64,000 bases of DNA from Rhodospirillales bacterium (GTDB lineage Bacteria; Pseudomonadota; Alphaproteobacteria; Rhodospirillales; Defluviicoccaceae). The stretch spans positions 87,143 through 151,142 of the forward strand of contig JADJQT010000006.1 in assembly GCA_016712595.1 (NCBI GenBank), read 5' to 3'. Below the pieces are notes generated by a model. The model saw only the letters and a list, made by a program, of their open reading frames with translations, did no database searches and was not told the origin of the DNA. Positions 1-8,318 of this stretch are shown piece after piece; positions within the stretch are counted from its first letter, which is position 1, and each line of letters opens with the position of its first letter. A program made the translations under genes and the position numbers.

Positions 1-229
1 CGAGATATTCGAGGATCGCCATCGAGTCCCAGATCGTCGTCGATCCCGCGTGCAGGATCGGCACCTTGCCGGCCGGCGAGTGGCGGGCGATCCTCTCGGC
101 CGTGTCCGGCTGGCGCAGAGGAATGACCACCTCGTCGAAGTTGATCCCCGCCATCCGCATCGCCAGCCACGGCCGCAGCGACCACGACGAATACGCCTTG
201 TTGGCGATCACCAGGGTAAAATCGGACAT
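1..229 (-). CDS. Glutathione S-transferase, N-terminal part only (runs off the window)
   Basis: The reverse strand reads MSDFTLVIANKAYSSWSLRP and continues in the same frame for 76 codons to the window edge. The YSSWSLRPW stretch and a later SPAGKVPIL are typical of the thioredoxin-fold glutathione-binding domain of bacterial GSTs; the Ser-Ser at about residues 14-15 would be the catalytic or glutathione-contacting serine and the Pro before VPIL the cis-proline. I chose the ATG at 229 because GGAGAG lies just upstream; an in-frame ATG at 238 would add three residues. The C-terminal helical domain lies outside the window, so the GST class and substrate cannot be judged. It follows cobD on the same strand by 24 nt and may be co-transcribed. 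Confidence 0.8.
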   Translation of the reverse strand, partial: MSDFTLVIANKAYSSWSLRPWLAMRMAGINFDEVVIPLRQPDTAERIARHSPAGKVPILHAGSTTIWDSMAILEYL

Positions 230-253
230 GCTCTCCATCCCATGCGCGCGCGG

Positions 254-1264
254 TTACGCGGACCAGACGAAACAGGCGGCGGCGATCGCCGCCACCGCTG
301 CGCCATTGAGCACACAGGCAACGGCGAACAGCGCCAACGCGCGGCCGACGTCCTGCGCCGTCGCCCGCGCCGTGCCGTCGCCGATCCACGGATCGTCGAC
401 GACAAGCCCGGGATAGCATCGCGGACCGGCGAGCGAAAGGCCGAGCGCGCCCGCCATCGCCGCTTCCGGAAACCCCGAATTCGGCGAGCGATGCTTGCGC
501 GCGTCGCGCAGCATGACCCTTACCCCCTTGATGACGCTCGCCCGCGGCACGGCGATCGCCGCCGCCCCGAGCATGACACCGGCGAGGCGGGCGGGCACGA
601 GGTTGAGGGCGTCGTCGAGGCGCGCTGCCGCCCAACCGAACGCGCGGTAGCGCTCGGAGCGGTAGCCGACCATGCTGTCCATGGTGTTGACCGCCTTGTA
701 GACGAGCATCCCCGGCAGGCCGAAGAGCACGAACCAGAACGTCGGCGCCACGACCGCGTCGGAAAAGTTCTCGGCACAGGATTCGATCGCGGCGCGGGCA
801 ACGCCATGGGCATCGAGCCGGCGGACGTCGCGGCCGACGATAAGCGCGACCTGGGCGCGCCCAGCCTCAACGCCGCCGCGCTGCAGCGCGCGGACGACGT
901 TGAGGACATGACGGAACAGGCTTCGCTGGGCCAGCAGCGTGATGACGACCACAAGCTCGCCCACCCAGCCGTAGGGCACCAGCCGCGCGAGCACGGACAC
1001 GGCGATGCCGACACCCCCGGCGAGCCCGGCGACGAAAACGACGAGCAACACGCCGCGCAGGCGCCGATCCGTCGCGCGGCGCTCCTCGCGGTTGAGCTTG
1101 CGATCGAGCGCCGCCACCACCGCGCCGACGCCGCGCACCGGATGCGGCAACCGGGCCAACACGCCGCGCGCCTCGCCAAGCACCGGCTCAAGCGCCAGGG
1201 CCGCGAGCAGGAGCAGGAGGGGATGGAACGGCAGAACGGCGGACAGGGGAGCTGCGATCGGCAT
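254..1264 (-). CDS. cobD: Adenosylcobinamide-phosphate synthase CobD/CbiB
   Basis: This 336-residue polytopic membrane protein attaches aminopropanol (or its phosphate) to adenosylcobyric acid in the late steps of cobalamin synthesis. Hydrophobic segments occur near residues 5-30, 68-110 and 310-335. Recognisable family stretches are the early LARLPHPVRGVG, the central AIESCAENFSDAVVAPTFW with VYKAVNTMDSMVGYRSERY, and LNLVPARLAGV; the length matches the family. The start at the ATG is by elimination, with no strong ribosome-binding site. No other cobalamin gene is visible in the window, so the rest of the pathway must lie elsewhere or left of the edge. A long plus-strand reading frame over the same bases is a codon-bias shadow. 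Confidence 0.93.
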   Translation of the reverse strand: MPIAAPLSAVLPFHPLLLLLAALALEPVLGEARGVLARLPHPVRGVGAVVAALDRKLNREERRATDRRLRGVLLVVFVAGLAGGVGIAVSVLARLVPYGWVGELVVVITLLAQRSLFRHVLNVVRALQRGGVEAGRAQVALIVGRDVRRLDAHGVARAAIESCAENFSDAVVAPTFWFVLFGLPGMLVYKAVNTMDSMVGYRSERYRAFGWAAARLDDALNLVPARLAGVMLGAAAIAVPRASVIKGVRVMLRDARKHRSPNSGFPEAAMAGALGLSLAGPRCYPGLVVDDPWIGDGTARATAQDVGRALALFAVACVLNGAAVAAIAAACFVWSA

Positions 1265-1455
1265 GCCCGCACTGTCGGCAGCCGCACGCTACGCGTCAAC
1301 TGCAGACCGCCGGCGCCGCTGGATCATCGGAGTGCCTAACCCATCGCCTCCTTTGCCACCCGCATTACTTCCGGTGCGGATGCCGCCTCTGCCGTGATCG
1401 CCCCGGATCGGCACACCATTTCATCCACGAACCGCGAGTCGTGTCTCATACCGTT

Positions 1456-1752
1456 GAGCGGTTGAGGTGGCTTGGCGAGGCGCATCCCGAGCGGCGCGTC
1501 GAGCCGTGGTTGATGGACGAGGCCGGCGTCGGCGAGAAGGAGCGGATTTGCCATCGCTGGTGGCTGAAGGGGCGGCGACGACGCCGTCATTGTCCTTGAC
1601 CACGCTGGCTGGCGCGGCGCCAGGGCGTTGCGGGTCCCAGACGCCGTCACCCTCGTCCCGCTGCCGCCCTACGTGCGGGAGCTTAATCCCGCCGAACCCG
1701 GCCGGATCACCTCCCGCCGCAATGATCGCAGGATCGCAAGGACCAGCCCATA
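1456..1752 (+). pseudogene. IS630-family transposase remnant
   Basis: Two pieces of an IS630-type DDE transposase survive on the plus strand. From about 1456 a frame reads RWLGEAHPERRVEPWLMDEA, the region of the first catalytic Asp, and goes on to a CHRWWLKG stretch. From about 1593, in another frame, comes VLDHAGW and then VPLPPYVRELNPAE, which carries the second Asp and the C-terminal Glu region. The segment that normally joins them is missing and the frame changes, so this is an internally deleted relic. No terminal inverted repeats were recognised. It lies between cobD and the lactate permease. Confidence 0.75.
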
Positions 1753-1792
1753 GACTCGCCGGCATAACGCGCATCTGAGCGATGCAGCTTCG

Positions 1793-1819
1793 TTGAGCCG
1801 GGTTGATATGCAGTATAAT
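1793..1819 (+). promoter_or_regulatory. Candidate promoter for the lactate permease gene
   Basis: A perfect TATAAT hexamer (1814-1819) stands in an A/T-rich patch, preceded by TTGAGC (1793-1798) with a 15-nt spacer, slightly short for a sigma-70 promoter. It would give a leader of roughly 125 nt ahead of the permease start. The match is by eye only. Confidence 0.35.
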
Positions 1820-1948
1820 TTTTTAATGCCTCCGATTCATTAGAAAACCTGAAAGTACGAACGAGCAACTCTCTCAAATCTCCCATTGATTGTCGCGACG
1901 TGTGGCACATAAACTGTAAGTAATAAGATGACATGGGAGAGAGACACC

Positions 1949-3544
1949 GTGAGCTATTCAACTGCCGATTTTATATTTTCGGCGGCGCCGGTCATTGTGC
2001 TTATTTTCATGATGACCAAGAAAAATAATGTGCCTTCGCACATTGCGTTGCCGATCTCCGCCCTGCTCGTATACGGCATTTCGCTTATATACTTTGGCAA
2101 CGATCCAAATGTCACCAATGCAACCATCGTCAACGGACTTTTGACCGCGTGGGTGCCAATATTCATCATCTGGGGCGCTATTCTCCTGTTCAAGACGATG
2201 GAAGTTACCGGAGCCATGAATACCGTTCGTTCATGGCTCAACGGCGTCAGTCCAAACCCGGTGGCCCAGCTTATGATCATCGGCTGGGCATTTGCGTTCC
2301 TAATCGAAGGAGCGAGCGGCTTCGGCACTCCGGCTGCGCTCGCGGCGCCAATTCTTGTCGGGCTCGGCTTTCAACCGCTGAACGTCGCGTGCCTGACTCT
2401 GGTCATGAACTCGGTTCCGGTGACCTTCGGCGCGGTAGGCACGCCGACATGGTTCGGTCTCGGGCAATTGAAGTTACCACCTGAACAACTCCTGCAAATC
2501 GGCATCGATTCGGCGATCATCCATAGCGTCGCCGCGCTCGTCATCCCACTCATCGCTCTCAGCTTCGTGGTGAGCTGGCGGGACATTCGCGCCAACATCG
2601 TCTTCGTCTACTTGAGTATTCTGAGCTGCGTTGTTCCGTATCTGCTTATCGCCTTTTTCAACTACGAATTCCCCTCATTGATCGGCGGGATGATCGGCCT
2701 CCTCGGCTCGGTCATGCTCGCGCGGGCCGACATCGGACTGGCAAAGGGCGATGGAACGCACTCTCGGCCGTCGACCGACTTGGGCACGCTCGTCAAGGCA
2801 TTCTTCCCGTTGTGGGGAACCGTGCTGGTGCTGATCGTGACCCGCATCCCGTTTCTCGGGATCAAGGCGTTGCTGACGGCCGCCTCTCCCGCTTTCACCA
2901 CCCCTTTAGGATCGCTCGGTGAATTCAGCATCAGCGCGGCGCTGGTCGTGAAGCTGACGCAAATCTTCGGAACGGGCAGTTCCTGGTCGTTTTCCACCCT
3001 CTACATTCCCGCGTTCATTCCGTTCTTCGTCGTATCCTTCGCATCGCTGATCTTGTTCGGGATGAATTGGAGGACGACGGCGCACCTATGGACGGAAACA
3101 TCCAGCCGGATGGTCAGGCCGATCTTCGCCCTGTTGGGCGCGCTGGTGATGGTCAAGCTGATGACCGTTGGCGGCGACAAGGCGATGGTGATCGTCATCG
3201 GCCAGTATTTCGCCGATCTGTTCGGCCGTAGCTGGCAGTTCTTCGCCTCCTATCTGGGCGCGATCGGCGCGTTCTTCGCAGGCTCGAATACCGTTTCCAA
3301 CCTGATGTTCGCCGGCATCCAGAAGTCGATCGCGGAGACGCTGGGGCTCAATCCCACGGTCATCATCGCCATGCAGTCGGTCGGTGGCGCGATGGGCAAC
3401 ATGGTGTGCATCAACAATATCGTCGCCGTTTGCTCGCTGCTCGGCATCCTCAACAAGGAAGGCGTCATCATCAAACGCACGGTGGTGCCGATGATTGTCT
3501 ACGGCCTCGTCGCCGGCGCCGTCGGCTTCCTCCTGGGCGCGTGA
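1949..3544 (+). CDS. lldP: L-lactate permease (LctP family)
   Basis: This integral membrane protein imports L-lactate (and often glycolate) by proton symport. The whole chain is hydrophobic, with about a dozen segments separated by short loops. Family-typical stretches include FAFLIEGASGFGTPAALAAP, PVTFGAVGTPTWFGL and FFAGSNTVSNLMFAGIQ, and the end runs through a VGGAMGNMVCINNIVAVCSLLG stretch. I chose the GTG at 1949 because GGGAGAGAG precedes it at a suitable distance; an in-frame ATG at 1928 adds seven residues but lacks a ribosome-binding site. The gene is intact at about 531 residues, the usual size. No lactate dehydrogenase or regulator lies beside it. Transposase remnants on both sides suggest this segment was moved. 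Confidence 0.93.
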   Translation: MSYSTADFIFSAAPVIVLIFMMTKKNNVPSHIALPISALLVYGISLIYFGNDPNVTNATIVNGLLTAWVPIFIIWGAILLFKTMEVTGAMNTVRSWLNGVSPNPVAQLMIIGWAFAFLIEGASGFGTPAALAAPILVGLGFQPLNVACLTLVMNSVPVTFGAVGTPTWFGLGQLKLPPEQLLQIGIDSAIIHSVAALVIPLIALSFVVSWRDIRANIVFVYLSILSCVVPYLLIAFFNYEFPSLIGGMIGLLGSVMLARADIGLAKGDGTHSRPSTDLGTLVKAFFPLWGTVLVLIVTRIPFLGIKALLTAASPAFTTPLGSLGEFSISAALVVKLTQIFGTGSSWSFSTLYIPAFIPFFVVSFASLILFGMNWRTTAHLWTETSSRMVRPIFALLGALVMVKLMTVGGDKAMVIVIGQYFADLFGRSWQFFASYLGAIGAFFAGSNTVSNLMFAGIQKSIAETLGLNPTVIIAMQSVGGAMGNMVCINNIVAVCSLLGILNKEGVIIKRTVVPMIVYGLVAGAVGFLLGA

Positions 3545-3571
3545 CAGGGGGTTGAGAGTCCGTTTGGAAAA

Positions 3572-4150
3572 TCATGGGTGAGCATTTCGGCGCAGGAGGT
3601 TGCCGCCCCTGGCGACGGGGATCATGGCCTGGGAGACGTCGATGCGCTGTTTGTAGTCACGCGCGAGGCGACGCCAGCGGACATCCAGCCGAAGGTGCGC
3701 TCGACCAACCAGCGCCTGGGGCGGGACCTCGAAGCCTTTCTGCTCATCGGAACGGCGGATGATCTCACGACGAAGTCGAGGTCGGCGGCCTCGTCCATCA
3801 GGGTGAGGCGGCCGTAGGCGCCATCGGCGAACAGAGGCGTCACCCAGGGTCAGCGCTCGCGGATCGCCCCCAGGATCACCTGGACGCCGGCCCTGTCGGC
3901 CGGCGTCGTAGTCCCTTGTTTTTGCGTGCGAGGCCTTGACCGACTGATTGTCGATCACCGCAGCCCACGGATTGGCGTCGCGCCCGGCCCGCCTTACGAT
4001 CGACCATCAGCGCCACGTCTTAAAGGGTCTGGAACAGAAACTGCCGCGCCAACTCGCGGAACCAGGCATAGACCGTCTGCCGGGAACCGAGATGGATCGG
4101 CAGCATCCGCCAGCCGCTGGCGAGACACGAGATTTCGAACGCAGGCGCCA
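3572..4150 (-). pseudogene. IS5-family transposase remnant (frameshifted)
   Basis: Minus-strand pieces in several frames rebuild a short IS5-type transposase: GWRMLPIHLGSRQTVYAWF near 4140-4080, then VIDNQSVKASHAKTRDYDAG from 3958, then FEVPPQALVGRAHLRLDVRW and the tail near the 3' end. The middle (3622-3843) is readable only in another frame (LFADGAYGRLTLMDEA and WLVERTFGWM). At least two frameshifts break the gene. No convincing inverted termini were found. The relic ends about 30 nt beyond the lactate permease stop and about 140 nt before the TIR gene. Confidence 0.75.
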
Positions 4151-4249
4151 CCGAACCGCGCTCACAGTGTGAAAATTTGCTATTGTTTGGGTGACGATCG
4201 GCTCTGTGCTCGGTGATCCGTCGAGGTTCTGACGGGGGTGGGTCGGGTT

Positions 4250-4275
4250 GGCAGGGCAGCTTGGCAGGGCAGCTT
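4250..4275 (+). repeat. Tandem 13-bp duplication next to the TIR gene ribosome-binding site
   Basis: The unit GGCAGGGCAGCTT occurs twice head to tail (4250-4262 and 4263-4275), immediately before the AAGGAG used by the TIR gene. It looks like a slippage duplication; an effect on expression is possible but not shown. Confidence 0.8.
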
Positions 4276-4293
4276 GAAGGAGTGGCATCGGCG

Positions 4294-5529
4294 ATGACAT
4301 GCGCGCTCGCCATCTACGTCATCTGGCATCCGGACAGCGTCGAGGATGCGGCACTGGCGCGGCAGATCGCCTTGCACTTCGACGGCGATGAGCCGGTCCG
4401 CGACGGGCTGGGCATGCGCATTCCGGTGCGCGTCCGCAGTCAGGCGTGGGGGACGGACCCCGGCGGACCGCCGCGGCCGATCGCCTTCGACGCGGCCGAG
4501 GTCAATTTCATTGTCGTACTGGATTCCTGGGCGCTGGCCAACGCGGCGGGAACATCCTGGCGCGGCTTCTTCTCCGCCTTGACAAACGCGCGCGCCAGCG
4601 ACCCTTTGCGAACGCGCGTCCTTGCCTTCTCGCCCAAGCCGGGGCGGTTGCCGGGCCTGTCGGCGATCCAGCAGGTCGGAACCCAGGCTTGGCCGACAGA
4701 CGAGCGCCGTCGACGCGATTTATTCCTCATCCATATTACCAACGCCATCGGCCAGCATCTCAAGGCACGCGAGAAGGTCGGCCGCGACGGCGGTAATATC
4801 GATGCCGTCCTCATCGACCGCGAGCGCCTTTTTCTCAGTCACGCCAAGGCGGACGGATGGGCGCTCACCCAGGCGATCGAGCAGCACCTCCAGGGTAACA
4901 CCTACGGTGTCGAGACGTTCGTCGATGCCACCGACCTTCCCGGCGGCGCCCGCTTCGACGGCCAGTTCGACGCGCAGATCGCCCGCAGCGCGCTCGTGGT
5001 CATCCGCAGCGATCAATACGGCACCCGGCCGTGGTGCCGATGGGAGATGCTGCGCGGCAAGCTGCACCATCGCCCGGTGCTCGTGGTCGATCTCATCGAG
5101 CGCGGCGAGGCGCGCATCTTTCCCTACGGCGGCAACGTGCCAGCGATGCGAATCGTGCTCGCGCGCCCGGGCGATGCAACGGGCGACGCCGCGGGCGACG
5201 GGAACGCCCCCGGGTTCTCCGAGGGAGAGATCGAGCGGATCATCCTGGCGATGATGACCGAGGTGCTGCGCGCGCTGGTCTGGCGGATGCGGGCCGAGGC
5301 GGCCGTCGCCCGGCTCGCCGCGACCGGGGGAATCGATCCGGGAAGCATCGCCTATTTTCTACGCACGCCCGAACTGGTCGATGTCGTCCATCTGCGCATC
5401 ACCCAGCGAAACGAATCGATGATCGTTTATCCGGACCCGCCGCTCGACGAGCACGAACGCCCGCTGATCGAGGCGATCGGCGCCGGTTTGCAGCTCCGGG
5501 CGCTGTCCGAACTCGAGGCCGTGCCATGA
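4294..5529 (+). CDS. TIR-domain protein with a second, N-terminal TIR-like region
   Basis: The 411-residue protein has a clear TIR domain at about residues 178-300: RLFLSHAKADGW opens the fold, FVDATDLPGGARF resembles the BB-loop region, and RPWCRWEML places Glu251 where bacterial TIR NADases carry their catalytic glutamate. Residues 1-165 (opening ALAIYVIWHPDS, later FIVVLDSWALAN) resemble a degenerate TIR fold. TIR domains of this kind cleave or cyclise NAD+. The start is the ATG with AAGGAG upstream; a longer frame from 4213 lacks a ribosome-binding site. The stop overlaps the start of the SLOG-like gene (ATGA), so the two are almost certainly one unit. A defence role is inferred, not shown; no signal peptide or membrane segment is seen. 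Confidence 0.8.
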   Translation: MTCALAIYVIWHPDSVEDAALARQIALHFDGDEPVRDGLGMRIPVRVRSQAWGTDPGGPPRPIAFDAAEVNFIVVLDSWALANAAGTSWRGFFSALTNARASDPLRTRVLAFSPKPGRLPGLSAIQQVGTQAWPTDERRRRDLFLIHITNAIGQHLKAREKVGRDGGNIDAVLIDRERLFLSHAKADGWALTQAIEQHLQGNTYGVETFVDATDLPGGARFDGQFDAQIARSALVVIRSDQYGTRPWCRWEMLRGKLHHRPVLVVDLIERGEARIFPYGGNVPAMRIVLARPGDATGDAAGDGNAPGFSEGEIERIILAMMTEVLRALVWRMRAEAAVARLAATGGIDPGSIAYFLRTPELVDVVHLRITQRNESMIVYPDPPLDEHERPLIEAIGAGLQLRALSELEAVP

Positions 5530-6479
5530 GCCGCGGTGGTCCGATCGTCGCCCTGTCGGTCTCGGATGGCCCCGATCTGCCGCGCTTCGGCTATCTCGAT
5601 CATCACCTGCGTCAGGTTTTGAACGCGCTGTTGATCGAGTTGCTGCGTGGCGACCTGCGGATCGGCTACGGCGGTGACCTGCGCCGATCCGGTTATACCC
5701 GCGAGCTCTTCGATGCGCTCACCGCCGCCTATGCCAAGAGTCGCCTCGTCGCCGACGGATGGCCGGCGATCGTGCATTATTTTGCCTATTCGTCCTGGTG
5801 CGATGTCGATCCGGCCGAACTGTTGGACCATCTCGCTTTGCTCGGAACCGTCGCCGAGACCCGGTTCGTCGACGTCGCAGGTGAGTATCTCGCGGTGTTC
5901 AGCACCGAGGACGGCCTGAGGCGGATCGTCTCGCCGGCCGGTGACAGCCACGCGATGGGAGCGGATGAACTGGTTGGCGAGCTCGCCTCGATCCGCGCAC
6001 GAAGCGGCACGCCGTCCGCGGGCGACGCCCTTGCCGCGATGCGGCGGACGATGGCGGGCGAGACCATCCTGCGCGTCGTCGCGTCCGGAAAGGTCGCGGG
6101 ATACCAGGGCCGAATGCCCGGCATCGTCGAGGAAGCCCTGCTGCACGCGGAGGCGGGCCGGCTGATCGTCGCCCTCGGGGCGTTCGGCGGAGCCGCCCGC
6201 GATGCCGCCATCGCGCTCGGGCTGCTGGATGAAGACGCCCGGGTATCGCACACCGAGGTGGGGGCTGGATACGACGCGGCGCTCGCCGAACTCTGCGGGC
6301 TGGCGGGGATGCACCGCGAGCGGGCCGAGGAAGTGGGCACCTGGGCGGATCTACAGATGCTCTCCGAGGCCGACGATCCGATGGCGATCGCCACCGGCGT
6401 TGTGCGCATCGCCGGGCGCACCGGATCCCCTGACGCGCTCGCCTGCGGCCTGACCCCGACCCTGCTTCCCAGTCGCTGA
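5526..6479 (+). CDS. SLOG-like nucleotide-binding protein, partner of the TIR protein
   Basis: The 317-residue protein opens with IVALSVSDGPDLPRFGY, then a helix, then LRIGYGGDLRRSGYT and later IVHYFAYSSWCD. This strand, helix and glycine-loop pattern is that of SLOG (SMF/DprA-LOG-like) Rossmannoid domains found beside TIR and other effectors. Residues 200-260 contain GYQGRMPGIVEEALL and LIVALGAFGGAARDAAIALG, also consistent with binding a nucleotide-derived ligand. In Thoeris defence a SLOG domain senses the product of a TIR enzyme, but here no SIR2 NADase is attached. It starts inside the TIR stop codon. The superfamily assignment is moderately sure; ligand and output are unknown. Confidence 0.65.
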   Translation: MSRGGPIVALSVSDGPDLPRFGYLDHHLRQVLNALLIELLRGDLRIGYGGDLRRSGYTRELFDALTAAYAKSRLVADGWPAIVHYFAYSSWCDVDPAELLDHLALLGTVAETRFVDVAGEYLAVFSTEDGLRRIVSPAGDSHAMGADELVGELASIRARSGTPSAGDALAAMRRTMAGETILRVVASGKVAGYQGRMPGIVEEALLHAEAGRLIVALGAFGGAARDAAIALGLLDEDARVSHTEVGAGYDAALAELCGLAGMHRERAEEVGTWADLQMLSEADDPMAIATGVVRIAGRTGSPDALACGLTPTLLPSR

Positions 6480-6639
6480 GCAAGCGCACGCGCGGATTGA
6501 TCCCGCTCTCGGGCCGCGCGCGCCACCATCGCCGCCACTGCCGGACGCGCGCCGCCGCACTTTGTTGCGCCGGCATTACGCCGGAACTTCGTTACGCTTG
6601 CGCGGTTCTTCTCGCGATTGAAGACAGACGAGGACCGAC

Positions 6640-7173
6640 ATGCCTAGTACCAAGACTGCGACGCAAACGCCGGCGACGGCAAAGAAGGGCTCGAAAACCG
6701 CGCGCCGCGCCGCCCACGCGACAGCAAAGCCCGCCGATGCCATCCGCTTGCTCAAGGATGATCACCGCGAGGTCAAGCAGTGGTTCAAACAGTACGAGTC
6801 CCTGGAGGAGGACAGCGAAAAGCAGGCGCTCGCCGAAAAGATCTGCCGCGCGCTGACAGTGCACACGCAGATTGAAGAGGAAATATTCTATCCCGCCGTA
6901 CGCGCCGGAATCGATGATGACGACCTGCTCGACGAGGCCGAGGTCGAGCATGCCAGCGCCAAGCAGCTCATCAGTGAGATCCAGGGCATGAAGGCCGGCG
7001 AGCGGCTGTTCGACGCCAAGGTCACGGTGCTCGGCGAATACGTCAATCACCACGTCGAGGAAGAAGAAACGGAACTGTTCCCGGAGACCCGTGACAGCGA
7101 CATCGACTTGAAGGCGCTGGGCGGTCAGCTCGCCGAGCGCAAGGCCGAATTGATGGCGAAAGCCGGTACGTAA
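6640..7173 (+). CDS. Hemerythrin (HHE) domain protein
   Basis: After a basic Lys/Ala/Thr-rich tail (residues 1-35) comes a four-helix HHE domain: LLKDDHREVKQWF, then LTVHTQIEEEIFYPAV, then VEHASAKQLI and YVNHHVEEEETELFP. The spaced His and Glu residues fit the di-iron site of bacterial hemerythrins, which bind O2 or handle iron and redox or nitrosative stress. The length of 177 residues is normal. GAGG sits seven bases before the ATG. It is monocistronic, between the TIR/SLOG pair and a convergent operon. The specific role is not predictable from sequence. Confidence 0.88.
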   Translation: MPSTKTATQTPATAKKGSKTARRAAHATAKPADAIRLLKDDHREVKQWFKQYESLEEDSEKQALAEKICRALTVHTQIEEEIFYPAVRAGIDDDDLLDEAEVEHASAKQLISEIQGMKAGERLFDAKVTVLGEYVNHHVEEEETELFPETRDSDIDLKALGGQLAERKAELMAKAGT

Positions 7174-7481
7174 CCCGCCTCGGCAATGGCCCGACGGTCG
7201 GCAACTCCATCCGGGGAGTTTCCGATCCGTCGCCAAGCGCGTTTGGCGGCGACGGCAGCCCGCGATCGCTTGCGATGGTTCAGTTTGAAATTACGTTTCT
7301 CGCCAAGAGCGGACATTCCGGCATTGGCGTGAATATGTCCGGTTTGGAGCGCATCGCGACGCACCCGCATCGAACGAAGCGGAGTCACTGCGGCTGGCAA
7401 CCAGGACTATCGCTTATGCTGCATTCGGGCTACGCGTGCTGCGTGCACCTGAGCCCTTGCCCGTCGGGAGCGTTGCTCGGG
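7174..7481. other. Convergent intergenic region
   Basis: This 308-nt stretch separates the ends of the hemerythrin gene and the hydroxylase operon. Two small hairpins are visible, AACTCC-ATCCG-GGAGTT type near 7203-7222 and GCCAA-GCGCGT-TTGGC near 7233-7249; neither has a T-run. No gene is supported. Confidence 0.5.
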
Positions 7482-8315
7482 TCATTTGGCATAGTAGCGT
7501 TTTTCCCACGCCCGGTGCCGCTCCTGCGCCTCGCGGACGAAAGGGGTGAACGGGGCCAGTCGAAGCAGCAGCCGGTTGACAATGTTTGCCGGAAACCGCA
7601 GCGGCTTGAGGAAGTCGACGAACAGCACGACCCTGGTACCGGTGCTGCCGTTCCACACTTCGTGCTCGAAGTAGTCGTCGAAGATCAGCACTTTTCCTTC
7701 CTGCCAGTGGCAGACGCGGTCTCCGACCCGCAGCGTCAGCGCGTCGTTCGGCTCCGGGACGATCAGCGCCAGGTGCAGCCGGAGCACGCCGTTGTAGGGG
7801 CCCTTGTGCGGCGGCAGGTGCTTGCCGGGCTCAAGAATCGAGAACATCGCCGTCTTCAGCCCGGGAATGCGCTGCAGGATGCGCCAGGTGTCGGGGCACT
7901 GCTCGATATTGCGCCAAAGCGGCGCGCCGTAGCCGAGCAGGAAGAACGTCTTCCAGTGATTGTCGCGGGTGATCGTCTTGAACTCGGCGACGACCTCGTG
8001 GAACGCTGGCAGGTCCGCCTGCCGCTGCAGAACCCGGTCGAGCTCGGTCCTGATCAGCCGCCAGTCGCGTTCAATGTCGGCGACCCAGGGGAAGTCGCGG
8101 TTGTCGAAGACGCTGAGGTCAGCGACCTTCGAGTGGGTCGCGTTCAGCCGCTTCGCCCAGCGGGCGATCCGTTCAACGAGGCGACGCTTTTCGCGCGCGT
8201 CGCGCCGCTCCTTTTCGGAGCGCCGCACGGCGGCGGCCGGAGGCGCCGTGCGCGAGGCAGGGGCATCCAGAGTGGCGCTGGTGTCGATCGCAGGGTGGCC
8301 GGACAGAGGAGACAT
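7482..8315 (-). CDS. Aspartyl/asparaginyl beta-hydroxylase family protein, LpxO-like
   Basis: This non-haem Fe(II)/2-oxoglutarate dioxygenase carries the family signature PPHKGPYNGVLRLHLAL and later IFDDYFEHEVWN. By comparison with mammalian AspH, His170 and His218 should bind iron, and His181 with Arg228 the 2-oxoglutarate. Bacterial members include LpxO, which hydroxylates the secondary acyl chain of lipid A. The 277-residue length fits. There is no obvious membrane helix near the N-terminus, unlike some LpxO proteins, and the first 45 residues are basic and low-complexity. It begins three bases after the methyltransferase stop on the same strand, so the two are co-transcribed. Lipid A is the likely but unproven substrate. 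Confidence 0.82.
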   Translation of the reverse strand: MSPLSGHPAIDTSATLDAPASRTAPPAAAVRRSEKERRDAREKRRLVERIARWAKRLNATHSKVADLSVFDNRDFPWVADIERDWRLIRTELDRVLQRQADLPAFHEVVAEFKTITRDNHWKTFFLLGYGAPLWRNIEQCPDTWRILQRIPGLKTAMFSILEPGKHLPPHKGPYNGVLRLHLALIVPEPNDALTLRVGDRVCHWQEGKVLIFDDYFEHEVWNGSTGTRVVLFVDFLKPLRFPANIVNRLLLRLAPFTPFVREAQERHRAWEKRYYAK

Positions 8316-8318
8316 GGC

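Noticed and set aside
50..1339. 429-codon plus-strand open frame opposite cobD
   Set aside because: Arg/His/Asp-rich low-complexity product with no recognisable domain; the minus-strand cobD has clear family motifs, so this is a codon-bias shadow.
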